This document shows positions 21,951 through 33,560 of a DNA stretch of 64,000 nucleotides, piece after piece. Where the stretch lies: assembly GCA_949128115.1 (NCBI GenBank), contig OX421964.1:50260601-50324600 (forward strand). Reading direction: 5' to 3'. This DNA is from Anaspis maculata. Its lineage: Eukaryota > Arthropoda > Insecta > Coleoptera > Scraptiidae. The notes under the pieces are model-generated. The model made no database searches and was not told the origin of the DNA. It saw nothing but the letters and a program-made list of their open reading frames with translations. The position numbers and the translations under genes were made by a program. Each line of letters begins with the position of its first letter. Positions within the stretch are counted from its first letter, which is position 1.

Positions 21951-22830
21951 CCTGACTTGAGCTAGTGTTTGGCGGTAGCCACCTTGGAAAGTTTCAAATT
22001 CATAAAGTAGTAACTTTTTGAATGTGGTACCTATAGTAGGTAAAGATTAAATTTGTTTCCAGGAGCCTTTCATAGAAATACCTACTTCTCAGCTTTTCAC
22101 TTTGCCAAACTTCTGGGCAAAAACTGTATCTTGACATAAATAGTTAACATAATTTGAATAATTATTTTGAGTGCTCATTGAGATATTTCCCCCATTATAT
22201 GTATAAGGAAAGATTACATAATACCCATTGACTTTACGTGAACGTGGTGGAATTGATTGGGTGTAATAAAAACAATATTTTGATGTTTTACTATGTGTAA
22301 CAGATCATGGACCGGGAACAATATAGTTTTAGTGTATTGTTGGTGTCTAGTTTTTCCTGTATTGTCAAAGGGACAGGAAACGCGATTACTTTTGTCCCGT
22401 TAAAACTTCTCTGTTCTCTGGTTCTGTTTTTGTTTTCAGGGGCATCTGTGTAACTCGCTTGCTTCCAGTTTTTGGCGTCAGGAGCAGGAGCAGATTTTTT
22501 AAACGATAAATTATTAAGTGATTCAAAGGCGTCTGAAAGAGTTATCCCAAACGCCGCACACAATCATGCATTGCTAAGGCGCCGACCCGACTCCCGGCGA
22601 CAATAAGTGTTTCAGAGGCGTCCGACAGAGCTATCCGGGAGCTATCTCAAACGGACCCAACAGTACGACCAGCGAAGTGCGAGTGCATCATTTGCCGGCG
22701 ATGCGGCGAGCACACATGTGTTGCCAAGGCGACCCGACTCCCGGCGACTATACACACGAACGCTAAAGCATGACAACGAAGTGTAACCGACAGACAAACC
22801 TAGCGCTATTCTTATGTATATATTATGTAT
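21951..22830. repeat. Dispersed repeat family, short copy (CTTGAGCTAGTGTTTGG head)
   Basis: The head CTTGAGCTAGTGTTTGGCGG with the following CACCTTGGAAAGTTTCAA, and the tail GCTATTCTTATGTA, match the head (42484) and tail (about 46880-46900) of the larger copy at 42484-46903 in the same orientation. Between them lies about one unit of the TTTTTCCTG...GGACAGGAAACGCG...GGTTCTGTTTTTG minisatellite. This is followed by the CTTGCTTCC, TTTTTGGCGTC and TTGCCAAGGCGACCCGACTC blocks, which are shared with the larger copy. Confidence 0.65.
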
Positions 22831-22865
22831 ATTCTTATGTATATATTCCAGAAAAAAATAGTTTG

Positions 22866-22936
22866 GTATACTCGAGATGTCTCGTCTCGCCGAGACGAGA
22901 CGAGACGAGACAGGGAGCTAGTCTCGTCTCGACGGC
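22866..22936. repeat. CGAGA(C) pentamer hairpin
   Basis: Runs of GAGACGAGACGAGAC are flanked on the left by inverted TCTCGTCTCG and on the right by GTCTCGTCTCG, so the stretch is both a short tandem repeat and a potential hairpin. Confidence 0.6.
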
Positions 22937-23222
22937 ATCACTACCCTTGATGTTTTATGTAACTGTTATATTACACCATTATTCAACAATTGGAAATCTC
23001 CATAGGTGTCTAGCTTCTGACTTTTTTGAGTTCAAAGAAAATTTCACGAGTTCCTTGCTCCTTCAAGTTGATCCTCGAACTTTTTGATTTTTGATACAAA
23101 TAATTTTATTGTTTCTAAACTACACAAGCTGTAGTATAAACAAAATAGATATGTTAACATGTAGGTACTATGTGTTATGTAATCGACTGCATCACTCTGT
23201 ATTATCCGATCTATCCCCGCCT

Positions 23223-23471
23223 TTACTCATTTCGGGCAAAGGATCTTATTTTCATGGCCCCACAAAAGAATTTGTGTATTTGGGTAACGTTTCTTGCTGT
23301 CATTGTATGAAAAATCTCGTGCCAGTTAGTATCGTTGTGCCTTGTCTTCTGAGCTCTTAGGTAGTTGTATATTGGGCAATCAGAGATGATGTGGTTTATT
23401 GTTTCTTCTTTGTTCAGCAATCTCCATAGGTGTCTAGCTTCTGACTTTTTTGAGTTCAAAGAAAATTTCAC
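23223..23471 (-). pseudogene. LINE ORF2 C-terminal fragment, unit 1
   Basis: The minus-strand frame of 82 codons contains LLNKEETINHIISDCPIYNY followed by LR. This resembles the zinc-binding tail found after the reverse transcriptase domain in several insect LINE clades, where a EExxxHxxxxCP motif is typical. The preceding Cys pair of that motif is not obvious (LWRLL stands where CxxC would be expected). It has no RT motifs of its own, so it is only the 3' end of an element, repeated in tandem. Confidence 0.5.
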
Positions 23472-23653
23472 GAGTTCCTTGCTCCTTCAAGTTGATCCTC
23501 GAACTTTTTGATTTTTAATACAAATAATTTTATTGTTTCTCAACTACACAGGCTGTAGTATAAACAAAATAGATATGTTAACATGTAGATTGTAGGTACT
23601 ATGTGTTATGTAATCGACTGCATCATTCTGTATTATCCGATCTATCCCCGCCT

Positions 23654-23902
23654 TCACTCATTTCGGGCAAAGGATCTTATTTTCATGGCCCCACAAAAGA
23701 ATTTGTATATTTGGGTAGCGTTTCTTGCTGTCATTGTATGGAAAATCTCGTGATAGTTAGTATCGTTGTGCCTTGTCTCCTGAGCTCTTAGGTAGTTGTA
23801 TATTGGGCAATCAGAGATGATGTGGTTTATTGTTTCTTCTTTGTTCAGCAATCTCCATAGGTGTCTAGCTTCAGACTTTTTTGAGTTCAAAGAAAATTTC
23901 AC
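23654..23902 (-). pseudogene. LINE ORF2 C-terminal fragment, unit 2
   Basis: Near-identical second copy of the frame at 23223-23471, with only a few substitutions (for example AQETRHNDTNYHE for AQKTRHNDTNWHE). The retained frame and low divergence fit a recent tandem duplication of the whole 424-431-bp unit. Confidence 0.5.
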
Positions 23903-24089
23903 AAGTTCCTTGCTCCTTCAAGTTGATCCTCGAACTTTTGATTTTTCTTTGGTTTATTATTGTACCTAGGGATGAAGCTCTCGTTTTTGTGTATACAGTG
24001 AGGGGCAAAAGTATGGGACAAATTCATTGAAAAATTCGCATTTCTTTTCTCAAGGCACACACATTCCTCAGACCGTTCTGAGCTGTTTG

Positions 24090-25191
24090 ATATGCCAAAC
24101 CACGCAAAATTTTCATCGGAAGGTATTTCAGGGGGCGTCAAAGTTTGGCCTCAAAATGTTCAATAAATAACTTTATTTGACACTGATTAAATTCTTCAGC
24201 GTCAAGTGTGATCATGTTGAGTCTTCTGAAGTTGATGATGTTGTTATTTGAAACAAAAACCAGAAAATGGGGGTAATGGGGGGTGCTTCTTGAAAAGTGT
24301 CAAAAATTCCATGCACCCCCTTTTAGACCAATTTTGAGGTGCCACTCACGATTCCAACGATCAAAAATCGATGTGAAATATTCAATCAAATTTGACAGGT
24401 GCAACTAGCCTGTCGGGACAATCAAAACTCCCATCTCCCATCTGGGGCTGATTTGAAGGTCCGCTTTTTACCACCCCGTTGATAGCTTCTTTGAATATTT
24501 TCATTATGCCCAGGCGATCAAACATCATGATGCGGCTCTTTGAAACGAATAGAGACCATTACTGAATGAAAAAGATGCTCTCAAGGGGGCAATTTACCAA
24601 CTATTTTTGAAATAATCATTACCTCCAAGGTATCGCTTTTGACTTATTCCGGGGTACTCATCGCGATTCCAATAATGTTACATGATCCTATATGTGATGT
24701 ATACCTAATGATCTATATTCATTTTAAAAAATTTAAAGGACCGCATCAGAATGTTTGACCGTACAGGCATTAGTCACGGACGTCTAAATACTAGAGTAGC
24801 TATCAACGGAGTAGTGAGAAGCGGACCTTTAAATCAGCCCCAGATGGAAGTTTTGATTGGCCCGACAAGCCAGTTGCACCTGTCAAGTATGATTCAATAT
24901 TTCACATCGATCTTTGATCGTTGAAATCGTAAGCGGAACCTCAAAATTGGTCTGAAAGGCAGTGCATGGCATTTTTGACACTTTTCAAGAAACACCCCCC
25001 ATTACCTCCATTTTCTGGTTTTTGTTTCAAATAACCACATCATCAACTTCAGAGAACTCGACATAATCACATTTGAGGCTCAAGAATTCAATCCGTGTCA
25101 AATTAACTTATTTATTGAATATTTTGGGGCCAAACTTTGACACCCCCTGAAATACACCCCCCCCCCCAATGAAAATTTTTCGTGGTTTGGG
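24090..25191. mobile_element. Foldback element with about 400-bp arms
   Basis: Left arm about 24090-24505, right arm about 24785-25191. Inverted blocks include TATTTCAGGGGGCGTCAAAG, CCAGAAAATGGGGGTAATGG, GACCAATTTTGAGGTGCC and TCTGGGGCTGATTT. The spacer of about 280 bp is unrelated. A third, single arm of the same family lies at about 27600-28210. The left flank contains CAGTGAGGGGCAAAAGTATG (about 23997), which looks like a transposon terminus, but I could not find its partner. Confidence 0.65.
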
Positions 25192-25429
25192 ATATCAAAC
25201 GCCCAGGCTTTTTAGCATTTAACATGAAACAAATTAATCCACGTGCAATCTTCACGGTATCGTACCCACTTAACCTTACTAAGCAACATACTAAAAGTCC
25301 CCAACTTTCCTCCGTGTGCGTCATAATTTTTGAGGGGGGGGGTCAAAATTTTCATTAAAAAAATTCTAGGACAAGAGTAATCGAGTCAGTGGCTTCTGAT
25401 TTATTATATTTGGATACAGTGGGTTATAA

Positions 25430-26640
25430 GTGAAGCTTATTGACAAATTAGATGTCTATGGTCCCCGTGAGGGGAGCTCGGGAGGGGGGCAATTGGTGAC
25501 CTATGCAAGAAATTTGGTTTTCAATAATATTGAGACAATACTGGCATGCTGGGTATCGTTTCCCACTAAATCTGACCTTGCAAATCCGAATATGACATTT
25601 AAATTCTGTTTAAAAACTCTTTCGAGCAATTTTCGGCAGAAAAACGTGATTTTGGGACCAAAATAAAGCCGGTTTTTCAATTTGGGTTATTTTTGCGTTT
25701 GATGCAATTATCATTTGGATTCAAGATTGGATTATTTATATGGACTTTTCTGCATAAGACTATCATATCATAAACGAGACGTAAGTAGTTACAAGGTGAG
25801 AAAAATAATTTATTGAAAAAAATGTCGAAGTCCTAAATGTCACTCAAAAATATCTCCGCGCAGTTGAAAAAAATGTATTGTAGCTGTAATATGGCTTTGA
25901 TTTCATCTTTAAAGGTTTCTTGTTGTAGCCAAAACAATTCTCTAGCTTCCGAAAAAAGAACACTCTACATTAAAATGATAATAATATAACAACAGCAACA
26001 TTCCCGCGGGTATAGACACATTTTTCAGTTTCAAGCTGGCTTACACCGAACATCAAACCAACTCGATTTTATAGTATTCAAGAAATGATAATTATGTCAA
26101 ATGCCTGATGTAAATGCGTGCAATAGTTGCAGTTATCGATCCTATTCAAAATTTCGATCATTGATGTATTCAACGTGAAAATATCGTGAATTAAAAATCC
26201 ACAATTTTCAAGAGCAAATTATCATTTTTTTCAATCAAAAATGCTCACAATCTTTTCAAAACAGAGCTTCAACATTGTATTTACATATTAATGATGTATT
26301 GGAAGTCTAGCACAGCACAGGAAGATTTTTATAGCCATGCTCTGCAAAAAATATCAAATTATTATTATAATCTCAAAATCACTAGTAATCAAAAAAAAAT
26401 TGCATCTAGCTTACCATCCGTACTCTAAGCTTATTTTGTCCAACATTAGTTTCGTTAAAAACTCGTCTGTTGATTTCCAAACAATAAATCGATAGTTACC
26501 TCGAATACCTACCGATAGTACCTATACCTATCTAAAATAATAGCAAAGTTATCTAGCACCTGAAGGGACTAAATACATAAGTTTATAAAAATAACAGATC
26601 GTCCTCAGGGTCATACTCAACAAGGTGGGGTAGATTCTCA
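25430..26640. other. AT-rich noncoding DNA
   Basis: No gene is visible. The part at about 25546-25660 (ATCGTTTCCCACTAAATCTG...) resembles 28928-29040, so it belongs to the dispersed repeat family of this neighbourhood. Confidence 0.4.
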
Positions 26641-26820
26641 CATGTTGTGCCCCTACAGAACTTACTTACACATTTGCGAATAAGACAAGGAAGATCGCCT
26701 GCATCTACATTCCAGACCGCAGTTCTTCTTGCAGTTGCAAGACACTATCTCCAAAAGAGTCTCCGGTGCTGGAGGAAGATGCGACCAACTACACGTGGGT
26801 GCTGCCGCGTAGCCCACCGT

Positions 26821-27075
26821 GTTGTTTGTTTACATCTAGAGTACCTTAGCTATTATTATCTAGCAAAAACCCGAGGATAATCCGAGGTCTAGGAGCCGCG
26901 ATATTGCGTGAAATGACAGACACACAGACGGACGGACGGACGAATAATGAAATAAAATATCTTTGTTGTTTGTACATCTAGAGTACCTGAGCTATCATCT
27001 AGCAAAAACCCAAGCGCAATCCGAAGATTAGTAGCTGAGATATTGCCGGATACTGCAGACGGCAATAACAAGAAC
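26821..27075. repeat. Tandem duplication, period about 144 bp, with GACG microsatellite
   Basis: Unit 1 (26821) and unit 2 (26965) share GTTGTTTGT, ACATCTAGAGTACCT(T/G)AGCTAT and TCTAGCAAAAACCC. Between them is a GACGGACGGACGGACGA run. This architecture (short unit plus GTCC/GACG microsatellite) recurs at 34055, 59366 and 60903. Confidence 0.65.
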
Positions 27076-27599
27076 AAACTATAAGCGCTACAAGTAGTAG
27101 CGCTAAAACCATAGAGGAAAATTGCGAAACTGGACCTAGTACCTACTCATACGAGTACTACCAGACCAGATTTAGTCAGTACGATGCTGTTCATATTGAA
27201 CGTAGGATCAATTATTACAGATCAAAGTCTAGGTTAATGATGTTGAAGTGATTTTCCCCATATAATGCGTTTGACGTAACTTCATAGAATCCTTATTGGA
27301 ATTGCTGGACAATTCACAATGGAGCTAAAAGATACGTCATTTTGAAGCTGAAACTGTAGGGAATCTACTGCATATAATAATACCAAGTGATATTTGGTGG
27401 TCGATGCAAAATTAAAATGTTAACTGAAGCATAAGAAAAAAAAACACAAAAAAGTGCCATTATCAAGAAATTAAGTTTGTTAGTGTCAAATTTTGGACAA
27501 AAGCTATCCCATATCATTCACTTTGATTCATTATCTTTCATTCAAGACCAAGATAAGAGAAATCGATTGGGTGATTGAGAACTGAGAGCATTTTTAAGC

Positions 27600-28210
27600 G
27601 GAAAGTGCATTTTGAGGTGTCTTCATCTTTGCCTGTCAAAAAAACAATGACGCACACGGGGGAAAGTTGGGGACTTTTTGTATGTTACACAGCAAAGTCT
27701 AGTGAACCCAAAACTGAAGAGATTGACCGTGTTTCAATTTGTTTCATGTTTTGCCGTTTTTTCGACTAAAAAGCCTGGGCTGACATTGCGTCACTCCAAG
27801 TTTCACGCACTTTTTGTGTATCGACTAAAATACCGCTGAAGAAGTGGACCTTTACATCTCCTCTTGATGGAGATTTTGATTGGCCCGACAAGCCAGTTTC
27901 ACCCATTATATTTTATTCAACTATTCAAGAAGTTGCTTCGTCGATGGAATTGCAACTGATACATCAAAATCAAACAGAAAGAGAGTGCATGGTATTTTTC
28001 AAAAATCCCCTCTTCCTCGGCATCATTTCGGTTTTTTCTTTCAAACAACCATTGTCAACTTCAAAAGATTCGACATGATCACATTTGATGCTCAAAAGTC
28101 TGTTTCAGTGCCGAATAAGATCATTTGTTCGACATTTTGGGGCCCAACTTTGAACCCCCCTAGAGTGCCCCTCGAGGGAAATTTTTCGTGCCCCGACGGG
28201 TCAAGTTTCT
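27600..28210. repeat. Solitary arm of the 24-25 kb foldback family
   Basis: This stretch shares ACGCACACGGGGGAAAGTTGG with the right-arm flank at about 25300. It also shares GATTTTGATTGGCCCGACAA with the right arm at about 24860, and a TTTTGGGGCCCAACTTTGAA block. The 159-codon plus-strand frame at 27880-28359 overlaps it and is therefore not considered a gene. Confidence 0.5.
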
Positions 28211-28654
28211 TACAATGGTCTGAAGAGTATTTGTACCAAACGGCATTGCTTCACTCAAAAGTGCACGTACCTAACTGGACCTATTTGTCGCTTACCGACT
28301 CCACTAGTATGGTAATTATGGTATTCAGTGATAATGGCAAACAGAGTTCATGGTGGTAGCTCTTATGTTGTCCATGGTGGTAGCTCTTAAAAACAGGCCC
28401 ATAAGTGGGTGCTCACACTAACTTAGATTCAAAGGCGCAAAACGTTATACACGGGAGCAGTTTATAGTTCAATAACAGCTCTGTGAATGTTTTTGAGCTG
28501 ACAAAATATGCCCTCTGGCGACAAAAATGACGAAGCCAAACTATTCTATCTATTCTATCTTCTATTCTATCAGTGCATCGGTGTCCGCTGTGACTTCAAC
28601 TTTGACCTGGCCGATTATTCTTAGATTGTCGCCTCTTATATTCGTATGTAAAAA

Positions 28655-29060
28655 CACGAATAGGTGAGGTGTATTATCGCTACATCCAGGATTTTCACGA
28701 AGGGATCAGAGTGTAAATCGAGATCTAAGCGATAATATATCGAACCTTGAGGTGTATTCGTCAAGACAGACAATTAACCGCACCACACTGAAAATCAAAA
28801 TCTTCCTAAAAAAGTGAAAACTGTTTGAATGTTAAGGTTGGTCATTCTGGAGAGGTGTTTCCACGAACGACCTTGGTGGTGATTTTGTTTTTCTCTCAAA
28901 AACCTCGGATTGATATCGGCAAGTGTGGCATCGTTTCCAACTAAATCTTGGCCTCTGATGTCAAATATGGTGTTCAAAATTGAATTGAAACACGACTTAA
29001 CAAGTTTTACTGAAAAAACGACAATTTTTGCCATCTGAAATTGTCGTTTTGTAATTTCGG
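28655..29060. repeat. Relative of the 281-bp tandem repeat
   Basis: The segment has ATAGGTGAGGTGTATTATCG, CATCCAGGATTTTCACGA, GCGATAATATATCGAACC and AAGGTTGGTCATTCTGGAG in the same order as the units at 31456-32010. The GCATCGTTTCC-AACTAAATCTTG part resembles about 25546-25600. Confidence 0.55.
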
Positions 29061-29742
29061 TTTCCGTATGGTTAAAATCATCTCAATCGAGTATTCCTAC
29101 AGAATTCATTGTTCTCAACCATTTTTTACATGAAAACGATAAAAACAATGTGCCTGTATTCATTACAAGATCAGAAAATTGGTCTGTTGTGAAAGTGATT
29201 ATATGCCCAATATTTTCCCGAAAATGCATACAATTTTTGCATTTCTTTTTTTTTACTGATGAATGATGAAGCGGTTCCACTGTTTTTGTGTATAATACTA
29301 AGTGAAGTTCTTCCTCTATCAGAAAATACCAAAACCTATTGTAATCTATCAGGTAATAAAAACATAAAATCATCTTTTCAGTAGCCGTTATTCCAATTTC
29401 AGAAAAAAAAGTAGGTGTAAAACTTGTTTAATAAAAAATTGATACTCTGACTTTGTAATCTAAATAGGCATAAGCAATTGATGCTGTTTTTGTCCAAGAT
29501 AAACAAAAATACATATAAGATTTGTTGGTAATTTTTATTTTTGACAGCTTCAGACAATGATGCCTCTAAATGAAGAAACCACAATTTTTTTGTAGAGAAT
29601 TCATTATTTTCGGGATGAGCATTGTGAATATCAACTGTTCACTCATCAGTCTCATCACTTGGGTCTGTTTCGAAGATGTGAAGAAGAGCCTACTACCAAT
29701 ACTCAGCTTTATTGGTCATCACAAAATATTCTTACATGTTTC

Positions 29743-30715
29743 CAGTGGCGGCTCGTGAGTTTTTTGCAAGGAGGGCTCAAGTTAATAACAAATTCGCGAG
29801 CTGAGAACTATAATGTTCTACCTGCACTTCTTGAAGGAAATGTTTTTCGAACTTCGAACCATCAAAACATGGATAAAATGTTTCCTGATATAAACAATTT
29901 GTTCAGAAATTAGAGAAAGAGGCTTTCATTCCTTTCCCGTTTCTGATCTAATTGTTCAAATAATGAAACATTTCGTCCATGTTTTGTTGGTTCGAAGTTC
30001 GAAAAACATTTTCTACGAAGAGTACAGATAGAACAGTTCTCAGTTCGCGAAATGACGTAACTCGAGACAGAAACTTTTTTGTCGTATCCGCATCACAACC
30101 ATATGGAGTTTTAGCATTTACTGTTTTGTCAAAATTACGTGTGAGTTAATGCACCACGAATTTATTCTTGCGGGTTCGATTTGCTTTATATTCAGTAAAT
30201 CAATGCTGTAATCGGACGTCCGTTGTTTTTTTGCGTTTATTTCTTCTTGTAGGCTTTATTACCTAAATGTACCTATTTTAGGTCAGCTATCTTCATGTTT
30301 GCAAACTGTTGACTGATCGAAGAGTACATAAATAATTATATCGATTATTTCAATCGGCTGGGGGCTCGAGAAACGGAGCCCATATCTGCAGTATAGAGCG
30401 GGAGTCGCGTCTCGCGTTGCCATGGTTACGGCACATGTTTTGCGCGGGTGCACCCCGGCATCACCGCATCGGCGGTGGGCGCCGAATGCGGAGCCCAAGA
30501 CGAACTTCTTCGACCGTGCGATCGCTTAGAATTATTTTGTTAAAATATTAATTGACTAATGACTGAACGTTTTTGCACTAAACCAAATCTTTGGAATAAG
30601 TATAATTAATAGAATGCATTCCATGTCTTCCTACTGATAAAAATCTCTTGCCGCCTTTAGCGTTGGGGGGGGGGGGGGGCGCCGCCCTTGAGCCCTCCCT
30701 CACCAGCCGCCACCG
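29743..30715. mobile_element. Non-autonomous hAT-type element with 8-bp target duplication
   Basis: The element is 973 bp, flanked by the perfect 8-bp direct repeat CATGTTTC (29735-29742 and 30716-30723). The left end CAGTGGCGGCTCGTGAG and, on the other strand, the right end CGGTGGCGGCTGGTGAG are inverted and both continue into a GGAGGGCTCAAG block. An 8-bp duplication with CAGTGGCGG-type ends is characteristic of hAT elements. The interior has no transposase. It holds a large internal palindrome (about 29785-30055), a GC-rich block near 30360-30500 and a poly-G run (30665-30679) near the right end. It therefore depends on a transposase supplied elsewhere. Confidence 0.88.
29785..30055. repeat. 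Internal palindrome of the hAT-type element
   Basis: The left arm, with TTCGCGAGCTGAGAACT, TTTTTCGAACTTCGAACCAT and CAAAACATGGA, is mirrored by TCCATGTTTTGTTGGTTCG, AAGTTCGAAAAACATTT and AGTTCTCAGTTCGCGAA. The centre is near 29925. Confidence 0.75.
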
Positions 30716-31455
30716 CATGTTTCTCATTTAAAGATCCAGGAGAGAAATTCCACTCGCGCGTACTATTCACTCCACTATCAAGCAGAAATGTTTCATGGCT
30801 ATACCGGGGTCCACTTCATAGGCAACAACATACCGTGTTTCCTTTGAGACCCACCTTATATTGTTGAAATGATTGGTTTGTCCACAGGAACAGTTTTAGA
30901 GAAAAGTGTCTAGGTAAATTTTTTGACTAGATATTCATGCCCCAAAATCGTAGGAGGCACAGAGGTGTGAGTCTAAATATTTTGATATGTTCTTCCCTAG
31001 GGATCATACCAGTTATATATCAATATTCAACTTTGTGCGACATTGCTTGAGGCTTTAGATTCTCACATGGTTTTTCCTGAAATATCCGGGCGACAAATTA
31101 ACACTCAACCGCCTTTCCCGCAGACCTCACCAATCGGAAGAGTTAGAAGGTTAGAAGTTAGAGTCCTTCACACATTTAAACACTAACAACAAATCTCTCT
31201 CGTTCATTTGAATTATATCTTATATCGATCGGATACTCCGTTCACTTGCAGGAACAGCTTGGAGATAGGTATCTGTCTAATTCGTAGAACTTGACCTTTG
31301 AGGATGAAAATCAAAGGACGCACGAGGGTGTGAGTCCGAGTATTTTGATATGTTGTTCCGTAGGTCCAATAGAACATATGTATATACCAAAATTCAGCTT
31401 TGCGCGAATTTGTTACGGGTTACCACGATTTTTCGACTAAAATGCCTGGGCATGT

Positions 31456-32010
31456 AATACACCGATAGGTGAGGTGTATTATCGCTACATCAAGGATTTT
31501 CACGAGGGGATCCGAGTGTAAATCGAGAGATGTAAGATGTAAGCGATGATATATCGAGCCTAGATGTGTATTTGTTGAGACAATCAACCGAACAAGACTG
31601 AAAATCTTCCTAAAAAAGTGGAATCTATTGGAATGTTCAAGGTTGGTCATTCTGGAGGGGTGTTTTTCACCAATGACCTTGGTGGTAATACACTTATACG
31701 GCCTACTATTTTAAGGAGTGAGGTGAATTGTCGTATGTAATACACCGGTAGGTGAGGTGTATTACCGCTACATCGAGGATTTTCACGAGGGGAACCGAGT
31801 GTAAATCAAGATGTGAGCGATAATATATCGAACCTAGAGGTGTATTTGTTAAGACAATAATTAACCGAACAACCCTGAAAATCTTCTAAAAAAGTGAAAA
31901 CTACTCGAATGTTTAAGGTTGGCCATTCTGGAGGGGTGTTTTCAGCAATGACCTTGGTGGTAATACACTTGAACGGCCTACTATTTTAAGGAGTGAGGTG
32001 AATTGTCGAG
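31456..32010. repeat. Two tandem units of about 281 bp
   Basis: Unit 1 begins GTAATACACCGATAGGTGAG (31456) and unit 2 begins GTAATACACCGGTAGGTGAG (about 31737). Both pass through GCGAT(A/G)ATATATCGA, a GGTTGG(T/C)CATTCTGGAGGGG block and TACTATTTTAAGGAGTGAGG. A third, more distant copy is at 28655-29060. Confidence 0.75.
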
Positions 32011-32559
32011 AGTATTCCAGCATTTTCTGGAAAGGCTTCCAAGGTCCTCATCGCTTCCATTGTCGTTCCGATGTACCTATTCTAGCATCGGATTCGCGAA
32101 GGCTCTAGGCCTCTAGGAAAGTTTATTGGCTTCATTCCGGCAAGTTCCCCGAAGCTCGGCTCCTCCGGCAAAAGTGGAGGTTTGTGTCTTATTCGCGCAT
32201 CGTGGTCTCTGGCGAGTCACGTAAAACTTCCTTTAGTCCAGGCCACGATATGTCCAGGCCTATTCGTTCTGAGCAGTTACTTCGTTATTTTCTCAGTAGC
32301 GTGCTCTCTTCTATAGGGAAGGATCCAAGTGAACCACTTCCATTTCGGGCCTAGGGGCTCTTTGGATCTGATACACGAAAGAAGAATCTAAAATACCTGG
32401 GGGCTGCAAGCAAATGCTTCCTAATCGATTGCTATAGAGGAAATATAGCAAACTAACTCAGCGAAGAAATAGGGAAATTTGCAATATTGCAGCAAATATT
32501 TCAACAGTTTACCTATTTAGGATTTAGGAGATGAAGAATAAAATTTTAACCTATTCATG

Positions 32560-33560
32560 AAGAATTCAGCCCATTCACTATCGACTTTTGGGAGTTTTTT
32601 TTTATCCAGGTCGGCATCAAAGCGCCGGCATCGTAACAAAGTTGTAAACGTTCTCGTGTAGTTGGTTAATTTTAAACGTGCACTGTGTAGCGGAGAACAA
32701 TTGCAGCTGCAGATGAATATTTATAAATCCGTGCATTTCGCGAAGACGCGATTAGGGCCGTGGCAGTGGCGGCGTGCCTTTGAAGTTGGGCCCCCGGTAA
32801 TTGCGATATCCGCCGACGGAGGCCCGCGCGTGACCACGGAGAATCGCCCGGCTCCTGGACACCAGGAAAAGCACCGCGCCACCCGTGCTGAACCACCTAA
32901 GTTAGCATTCTTGTACATATGAGTAAAAGGTCTATTTTAACTGCTTCCAATAAAATTCAGCGTTGTGTCCAATTAATCAGCTGATTATGGCCAACTAACA
33001 CCTCGGATAGATTCCAGACAAGCTTGTTCGCGGCACCCGGCGGCCAGCGGCAGCATTCTCGCGAGGTGCGGTCGTAAACTTTATGGAAATGGAAGCCCGC
33101 TCGGTGCTAGATTCTTTCTGCATGCCACACACCATCAAACCATCAAGAACGGAACAATACGAGATGACAGAGGCATTCTCCGCGTCCTATCTGGAAACGT
33201 GCAGAGCAATGAGAGCGCAAGGACCATTTCCGCTCCTCCAATTATGGACTTAATTTATGCAAATGCATGGGGAATGAATTAAGTAATTATCCATTACCTA
33301 ATGTCACGCTAGCAGCAGTTTCAGAAGCCAGAGCCGTTTCGGAATTTATTACCATTAGGCATTTAAATATCAAAACATCAGTGGTTGGTAGGTTACCTAT
33401 AGGAGCGGACGCACATGCTCCGAGCACAACATTATGCAAATTATACACGAATACTCCGGACCCAGGCACTAATATTGAAATTAGAATAATATTTTTCAGT
33501 TATGGACCGTGATGGTCATCGTCCATCAAGGCCCGTCCTTCTTTCATCGGATGGACATCA
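32560..33560. other. Non-repetitive, locally GC-rich noncoding block
   Basis: This block lacks the repeat families that fill its surroundings. Its GC content is higher at 32745-32890 and 33025-33110. It contains an octamer-like TTATGCAAATGCATGG (about 33255) next to homeodomain-type TAAGTAATTATCCATTA (about 33280). Such sites are typical of POU/homeodomain-bound enhancers in animals. Function is inferred, not shown. Short frames of 74-86 codons here have no recognisable domain. Confidence 0.3.

Larger units (their letters stand above)
22997..23946. repeat. Tandem repeat of a LINE 3' end, period about 424-431 bp
   Basis: TCTCCATAGGTGTCTAGCTT recurs at 22997, 23421 and 23852. Two full units are followed by a third, partial unit of about 95 bp. 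The full units are nearly identical, suggesting recent duplication. Each full unit carries, on the minus strand, the same LINE-like C-terminal protein piece. Confidence 0.85.

Noticed and set aside
22866..22936. Telomere-like pentamer array
   Set aside because: The GAGAC units differ from the usual insect TTAGG repeat and form a short hairpin inside interspersed DNA.
27880..28359. 159-codon frame, one of the longest in the window
   Set aside because: It overlaps a solitary arm of the 24-25 kb foldback family and has no recognisable domain.
32662..32922. GC-rich 86-codon and 74-codon frames as a coding exon
   Set aside because: Overlapping frames on both strands reflect high GC content. No domain is recognised and there is no splice-site pattern that joins other exons.
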